From the NCBI RefSeq assembly GCF_027920805.1, contig NZ_JANWOI010000004.1, positions 248,001-312,000 of the forward strand: a stretch of DNA of 64,000 nucleotides. The letters are read 5' to 3'. The stretch comes from Govania unica (lineage in GTDB: Bacteria > Pseudomonadota > Alphaproteobacteria > Sphingomonadales > Govanellaceae). The notes beneath the pieces were generated by a model. It saw nothing but the letters and a program-made list of their open reading frames with translations, ran no database searches and was not told where the DNA came from. Shown piece by piece: positions 59,544-64,000 of the stretch (position 1 is the stretch's first letter; each line of letters starts with the position of its first letter). Made by a program: the position numbers and the translations under genes.

Positions 59544-60389
59544 ATGCCGGGAACAGCTGATGCCATGACAGGTGAGTGGGCGCTTTTTCTGTTGGCGGGT
59601 TTGATGCTGGCCACCGGGCTTGCAGGCGGAATCATCGCCGGAATGCTGGGCGTGGGCGGCGGAATCGTCATTGTGCCGGTGCTGGACTTTGCCCTTGGAT
59701 TTGTTGGCGTCGATGCGGACATCCGCATGCAGGTGGCGGTGGCGACCTCGCTTGCGACCATTATTCCGACGGCGCTCTCGTCGGCGCGGGCGCATCAGTC
59801 GCGGGGTGCGGTGGATATGGCCTTGATCCGCCACTGGGCGGTGGCCATGTTTTGCGGCGCCCTGATCGGGACGGTGATCGCGTCCGAGGTTCAGGGCAGC
59901 GTGCTTTCGGCGGTTTTTGCGGCGGTGTGTTTGCTGGTGGTGGCCAAGATGCTGTTGCCGCTCGATCACAGGCGGATTGCGCCGGGCTTGCCGCCGGGGC
60001 CCTTGATGCAGGGCGTCCCATTGGCGATTGGCGGTGTTTCGAGCATGATGGGCATCGGCGGCGGCACCGTCGGGGTGCCGATCCTGACGTTGTTCGGCTA
60101 TAGCATTCATCGCGCGGTGGGCACGGCTTCATTGTTTGGCCTGTTGATCGCCGTTCCCGGCACGCTTGGGTTCATTGTTACCGGCTGGGGCGATCCCCGG
60201 CTGCCCATGGGCAGCCTCGGGTTTGTCAATCTGATCGGTCTTGCCTTGATTGCGCCGACCACCTATCTCACTGCGCCGCTTGGGGCGCGGATCGCCCATG
60301 GGCTCAGCAAACGGCAGCTTGGCATTGCCTTTGGTCTGTTTCTTCTGCTGGTGGCCTGCCGTATGATTTATCGCGTCTATCAGGGTTAA
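59544..60389 (+). CDS. TauE/SafE-family sulfite exporter-like membrane protein
   Basis: Inner-membrane protein of about 281 residues with seven to eight membrane segments. The repeated glycine motifs GIIAGMLGVGGGIVIVPVL and SSMMGIGGGTVGVPILTLFG mark the two halves of the DUF81/TauE fold. Substrate may be sulfite, sulfoacetate or another organic anion. Starts at ATG 59544, or ATG 59565 with GGGAA upstream. FAH-family gene follows after 17 bp. Confidence 0.88.
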   Translation: MPGTADAMTGEWALFLLAGLMLATGLAGGIIAGMLGVGGGIVIVPVLDFALGFVGVDADIRMQVAVATSLATIIPTALSSARAHQSRGAVDMALIRHWAVAMFCGALIGTVIASEVQGSVLSAVFAAVCLLVVAKMLLPLDHRRIAPGLPPGPLMQGVPLAIGGVSSMMGIGGGTVGVPILTLFGYSIHRAVGTASLFGLLIAVPGTLGFIVTGWGDPRLPMGSLGFVNLIGLALIAPTTYLTAPLGARIAHGLSKRQLGIAFGLFLLLVACRMIYRVYQG

Positions 60390-60406
60390 TCTGGAGATTT
60401 ATTATT

Positions 60407-61090
60407 ATGACCACTGTTTTTCCGCCTGTTTCCATGATCACGCTGCCGGTTGTCGGCCGGGCCGAGCGCTTTCCTGTGGCTCGGGTTTTTTGCGTCGGCC
60501 GCAATTATGAGGCGCATGTTCGGGAAATGGGTGCCGATACGCGGGAAGCGCCGTTCTTTTTCATGAAACCGGCGAGTGCGGTGGTCGAGGATGGCGCGCG
60601 TATCGCCTATCCGCCGCGCAGCGCGGATGTTCATCACGAGATCGAACTTGTGGTGGCGCTCGGCAGCGGCGGCGTGAATATTCCGGTCACTGAGGCTTTG
60701 GGCCATGTGTTCGGCTATGGCGTCGGTCTCGACCTCACCCGCCGCGATCTCCAGGGCGAGATGAAGGCGTCGGGGCGCTCCTGGGAAATCGGCAAGGTCT
60801 TTGATGGTGCGGCCCCGGTCTCGGCCATCCGCGCGAAATCCGAGGTGCCGTCGGTGGCGGAAGGGCGGATCAGCCTTGAGGTTAATGGCCAGCTGCGCCA
60901 GGACGGCAATCTCCATGAGCTGATCTGGTCGGTGGAGGAAGTGATCGCTGAACTTTCGACCTATTTCACCCTGCAACCCGGGGATCTGATCTTTACCGGA
61001 ACGCCTGCGGGCGTCGGTCCGATCGCGCGCGGCGACCGGCTCACCGGCAAGGTCGACGGCGTGGGCAGTCTGACAATAACGGTTGCCTGA
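60407..61090 (+). CDS. Fumarylacetoacetate hydrolase family protein (fumarylpyruvate hydrolase-like)
   Basis: Cytoplasmic metal-dependent hydrolase/isomerase of 227 residues. VARVFCVGRNYEAHVREMG begins the FAH fold; metal-ligand acidic residues fall in VHHEIELVVALG and the GYGVGLDLTRRDLQ block; GDLIFTGTPAGVGPI closes it. It resembles fumarylpyruvate or acylpyruvate hydrolases; the substrate is not certain. GGAG lies 11 bases before ATG 60407. The next gene starts 82 bp later. Confidence 0.87.
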   Translation: MTTVFPPVSMITLPVVGRAERFPVARVFCVGRNYEAHVREMGADTREAPFFFMKPASAVVEDGARIAYPPRSADVHHEIELVVALGSGGVNIPVTEALGHVFGYGVGLDLTRRDLQGEMKASGRSWEIGKVFDGAAPVSAIRAKSEVPSVAEGRISLEVNGQLRQDGNLHELIWSVEEVIAELSTYFTLQPGDLIFTGTPAGVGPIARGDRLTGKVDGVGSLTITVA

Positions 61091-61172
61091 AGTTTCCACG
61101 CCGCCCGAGAGCCATCACGCCTGCACCCGTCGCCCGTCTGATTGGACAATGGGATCGGGTGATGTGGAGCTT

Positions 61173-62030
61173 ATGGTGGCGGATTTTATCTTGTCTTTGA
61201 CCTGCACGGGGGCGGGATCGCCGTCAGCCGCGCGCATCGGCGTGGAGAGCGGAGTCCTTGACGTGTTGCGGTCAGTGCGTGCGGTGCTGAAGGACTGCGC
61301 CCATTACCGCGATCCGGAGACCGGGCGGCTGTTCATGCGGTTGATGTTTTCGGCCAAGGAGGAGGAAGCGGTGCGTTCCCCGCTCGCGGCGCGGGCCTCG
61401 ACGCTTGGGTTGGAGTGGCAGTTGACGGCGGTGGATCATCGGCCGTCGGTGGTGGTTTTCGTCTCGAAATTCGCCCATTGCGCCCAGGATCTGTTGGCCC
61501 AGGCCAAGGAACTTGGCATGCGGGTGGCGGCCGTTCTGTCCAATCATGGCGACTTCGCGCCCTTCGCGGCGGCGGCCGGGGTGCCGTTTTACCATCTGCC
61601 TATTGTCGAGGGCAGACGGCAGCGGCAAGAGGCGGTGGCGCTCGATCTCGTCCGGGCAGCGGGGGCCGAGCTTGTCATTCTGGCCCGCTATATGCAGGTT
61701 CTGTCGCCGGATCTGGTCACGGCGCTGCCTTGCCCGGTGATCAATATTCATCATTCCCTGTTGCCGGCTTTCAAAGGGGCGGAGCCCTATGGGCAGGCCT
61801 ATGCGGCCGGGGTCCGCGTCATCGGCGCGACGGCCCATTATGTGACGGCCGGGCTCGATGACGGGCCGATCATCGAGCAGGAGGTGGCGCGCGTCAGCCC
61901 CCGTCACTCCCGGGAGGATTTTCGCAAGATCGGCGGTGAGCTTGAACGGCGGACCCTGGCGCGGGCGGTGCGGCTGCATCTTGACGGCCGGGTGTTCCGG
62001 ATCGGCGATCGCACCTTTGTTCTTGAGTGA
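61173..62030 (+). CDS. Diverged formyltetrahydrofolate deformylase paralogue
   Basis: PurU-like protein of about 285 residues. The formyltransferase half is well kept (VVFVSKFAHCAQDLLAQAKE; INIHHSLLPAFKGAEPYGQA; GATAHYVTAGLDDGPIIEQE), including catalytic His and Asp. The N-terminal part (FILSLTCTGAGSPSAARIGV) has lost the regular ACT pattern seen in the copy at 57876, so glycine/methionine control may be absent. ATG 61173 follows TGGAG. Could have a related formyl-transfer substrate. Confidence 0.85.
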   Translation: MVADFILSLTCTGAGSPSAARIGVESGVLDVLRSVRAVLKDCAHYRDPETGRLFMRLMFSAKEEEAVRSPLAARASTLGLEWQLTAVDHRPSVVVFVSKFAHCAQDLLAQAKELGMRVAAVLSNHGDFAPFAAAAGVPFYHLPIVEGRRQRQEAVALDLVRAAGAELVILARYMQVLSPDLVTALPCPVINIHHSLLPAFKGAEPYGQAYAAGVRVIGATAHYVTAGLDDGPIIEQEVARVSPRHSREDFRKIGGELERRTLARAVRLHLDGRVFRIGDRTFVLE

Positions 62031-62036
62031 GGTCGC

Positions 62037-63506
62037 TTACGGTTGGCCGGTCTCACTGGCTTCACGGGCCCGTGTCAGGGCAGCGTTGCGGCGGCCATAG
62101 CCGAAATAGATGACGAGACCGATGGCCAGCCAGACCACAAGCCGGATCCAGGTGTCGCCCGGCAGGCTGTACATCAGATAAAAGCAGCTGCACATGCCGA
62201 CCAATGGCAGGAGGGGAGCGAAGGGCACCCGGAACGGCCGTTTGAGCTCCGGAGCGCGGTGGCGCAATATGAGCACGCCCATGCAGACAATGGCAAAGGC
62301 GAGGAGCGTGCCGATGGACACGAGTTCACCGAGGATCTCGATGGGGAACAGTCCGGCGATGAGCGCGCTGAACAGTCCGGTGATGACGGTGCCGTGCAGG
62401 GGCGTGCGGTAGCGCGGGTGAATATCGGCAAAGGTTCGGGGGATGAGGCCGTCCCGGGCCATCACATAGGATACCCGGGTCTGGCCATAAAGGCTGAGAA
62501 GCGTAGCCGAGGCCAGACCGATAATGGCGGCCATGACGATGAATGGGGTCAGCCAGCTTAGATTGGCGCCGGCGGTGCGCAAGGCTTTGTAAACCGGGTC
62601 GGGCACATTGAGCGTCGAATAATGGGCGAGCCCGGTCATCACCAGCGACATCATCACATAAAGCGCGGTGCAGATGCCAAGTGCCCATAACAGGCTGATG
62701 GACATGTCCCGCTGCGGATTTTTGGCCTCCTGCGCGGCGGTTGAGATGGCATCGAAGCCGATATAGGCGAAGAAAATGATGCCGGAGGCGCGAAAAATAC
62801 CACTCCATCCGTAATGCCCTGATTGGCCAGTGTTTTCCGGAATGAATGGAGTCCAGTTTTCGGGATCTACATAGGCCGCGCCGAACAAAATAACCAGAAT
62901 AACGGCCCCGATCTTGATCATTGTCATGATGCTGTTGGCGGTGGTCGATTCCTTGATGCCGAGAATAAGCAGCCCGGTCAACAGCAGCACAAGCCCGGCG
63001 GCGGGGACATTGAACCAGGCTCCGGTGATGCCGATGCTGTGGGTTTCGGTGAAAATGAGCGGGGCGCTGATCCAGTCCATGGGCAGCTTGACCCCGTAGC
63101 TCATGAGGAATTCGGTGAAATAGCCGGACCAGCCGACCGCCACCGTCGAGGCCGACATGGCATATTCGAGCACAAGGCACCAGCCGATGATCCAGGCGAC
63201 GAATTCTCCAAGCGTCGCATAGGCATAGGTATAGGCGCTGCCAGCCACCGGGATCATGGAGGCGAGTTCGGCATAACAGAGCGCCGTGCAAAGGCAGGTG
63301 AAGCCAGCGATCAGAAAGGAAATGGCCAGCGCCGGACCCGCATATTCAGCAGCGGCGGTGCCGGTGATGACAAAAATACCTGCGCCGATGGTGCTGCCGA
63401 CGCCGATCATGGTGAGGGAAAAGGGGCCAAGTGCGCGTTTGAGGCCGGTGACGCTTGTGGCTTCCCGCTCAAGCGCAGAGAGTGATTTCCGTGTCCAGAG
63501 CCCCAT
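62037..63506 (-). CDS. APC-superfamily amino acid permease (CAT/YfnA-like)
   Basis: Inner-membrane transporter of 489 residues with about 12 to 14 segments. The substrate-binding loop IGVGSTIGAGIFVITGTAAA is in the first segment; YAELASMIPVAGSAYTYAYA and FFAYIGFDAISTAAQEAKNP are typical of cationic or general amino acid permeases. ATG 63506 has the strong site GGGAGAGGA; ATG 63530 is less likely. Convergent with the PurU paralogue (6 bp gap). Confidence 0.92.
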   Translation of the reverse strand: MGLWTRKSLSALEREATSVTGLKRALGPFSLTMIGVGSTIGAGIFVITGTAAAEYAGPALAISFLIAGFTCLCTALCYAELASMIPVAGSAYTYAYATLGEFVAWIIGWCLVLEYAMSASTVAVGWSGYFTEFLMSYGVKLPMDWISAPLIFTETHSIGITGAWFNVPAAGLVLLLTGLLILGIKESTTANSIMTMIKIGAVILVILFGAAYVDPENWTPFIPENTGQSGHYGWSGIFRASGIIFFAYIGFDAISTAAQEAKNPQRDMSISLLWALGICTALYVMMSLVMTGLAHYSTLNVPDPVYKALRTAGANLSWLTPFIVMAAIIGLASATLLSLYGQTRVSYVMARDGLIPRTFADIHPRYRTPLHGTVITGLFSALIAGLFPIEILGELVSIGTLLAFAIVCMGVLILRHRAPELKRPFRVPFAPLLPLVGMCSCFYLMYSLPGDTWIRLVVWLAIGLVIYFGYGRRNAALTRAREASETGQP

Positions 63507-63684
63507 CAGTCCTCTCCCTTTGCTGTCCATGTCAGATTTTTTTATTAGCTTGTTTTACGCGAGCTTACCCCGGCCGCTTGGTGATGGCGAGGGTCAGTGG
63601 CCCGGGGGCTGCATTTTATCTGGATGGCAGTTAACCAACTTATGGTTGGAATGAAAACGGGTAATATTCCCTCGGCTCCGGAAG

Positions 63685-63693
63685 TGGTATAAT
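63685..63693 (+). promoter_or_regulatory. Extended -10 promoter for the DoxX gene
   Basis: TGGTATAAT, a consensus extended -10 (TGnTATAAT) about 50 bp before the ATG. The -35 region is poor, as expected for this type. Upstream at 63635-63649 is a small palindrome CCAACTTATGGTTGG that may be an operator. Confidence 0.5.
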
Positions 63694-63743
63694 GCTGGCA
63701 TCAGGTGTCCTTGTCTGTTCACTCACAGGATCAGGAGACGGTT

Positions 63744-64000
63744 ATGTCTGTTACTATCCGAGACTTAAATAATCAGCAGGATCTAGGCATGCTCATCGGG
63801 CGCGTTCTCATGAGCGCCATCTTCATCTGGAGCGGATTTGGCAAGCTTGTCGGTGCGGCCGCAGCCAAGGCCTATATGGTTCATATGGGGGTGCCGGTGC
63901 CGGAACTGGCGTGGATCGTCACGGTGGTGATCGAATTCGTTGGCGGTCTTGCGTTGCTGCTCGGGCTCCGGGTGCGGTTGCTTGGGGCGCTGTTCGCGCT
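63744..64000 (+). CDS. DoxX-family membrane protein (3' cut by window edge)
   Basis: Starts at ATG 63744 with AGGAGA upstream; 85 codons are visible. The sequence LIGRVLMSAIFIWSGFGKLV, YMVHMGVPVPELAWIVTVV and EFVGGLALLLGLRVRLLGAL shows the DoxX pattern of four short membrane segments, of which two to three are in the window. Role unknown; DoxX proteins are linked to redox or thiol stress. Confidence 0.85.
   Translation, partial: MSVTIRDLNNQQDLGMLIGRVLMSAIFIWSGFGKLVGAAAAKAYMVHMGVPVPELAWIVTVVIEFVGGLALLLGLRVRLLGALFA

Overview
The window is a 64 kb, GC-rich stretch of chromosome from an alphaproteobacterium. I base this on the block rimI-mucR-fur-plsC-miaB-phoH-ybeY-corC-lnt-xre, a typical alphaproteobacterial gene order, together with a MucR/Ros regulator, an ornithine-lipid acyltransferase of the OlsB type, and the dispersed palindromic repeats common in this class. 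The genus cannot be fixed from the sequence alone. There is no prophage, insertion sequence, CRISPR array, tRNA or rRNA gene that I can support.

Layout. Positions 1-17,000: adenosine-kinase-like kinase (cut by the window edge), HIT protein, AmpG-like permease, a small zinc-ribbon protein, OlsB, malic enzyme MaeB, MutS, GlnD, MurJ, TrpS and a DUF4136 lipoprotein. Positions 17,200-30,000: UspA, Nfu-type Fe-S scaffold, RutE-like nitroreductase, TsaB, RimI, MucR, Fur, PlsC, MiaB, PhoH, YbeY, CorC, Lnt, XRE regulator, DUF952 protein and PyrD; most neighbours overlap by 4 nt or are a few nt apart. Positions 29,900-36,700: bacterioferritin and its ferredoxin Bfd (with a Fur-box-like site upstream), an ArsC-family protein, a MATE exporter and the two subunits of 2-oxoglutarate:ferredoxin oxidoreductase. 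Positions 36,800-38,400: an ECF sigma factor, a membrane anti-sigma candidate and a periplasmic metal-sensor-like protein, each overlapping the next. Positions 38,700-49,500: D-amino-acid transaminase, Pgi, GalU, Ugd and a complete pseudaminic acid operon pseB-C-F-G-H-I, followed by ArfB. Positions 49,600-64,000: ROK sugar kinase, an autotransporter whose signal-peptide end is cut off by an in-frame TAA, IlvE, UppP, an AsmA-family protein, two PurU paralogues, Rnk, a TauE/SafE exporter, an FAH-family hydrolase, an APC permease and the start of a DoxX gene.

How the genes work together. Pgi, GalU and Ugd supply hexose phosphates, UDP-glucose and UDP-glucuronate; the pse operon turns UDP-GlcNAc into CMP-pseudaminic acid for a surface glycan or glycosylated protein whose acceptor is not in the window. 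MurJ, UppP, the AmpG-like permease, Lnt, OlsB and PlsC all serve envelope synthesis. Fur, Bfr, Bfd, Nfu and the Fe-S enzymes MiaB and KorAB form an iron theme. The ECF trio is a likely trans-envelope stress or metal sensing switch.

The most unusual features are (i) the split autotransporter, (ii) a set of palindromic intergenic repeats with different cores but common ends, present at eleven places and amplified into three tandem arrays, (iii) the second PurU, whose ACT region looks degenerate, (iv) the MucR protein lacking an expected zinc-ligand histidine, and (v) the ECF/anti-sigma/metal-sensor module. I found nothing that I would call a wholly new system; most of the window is housekeeping sequence.
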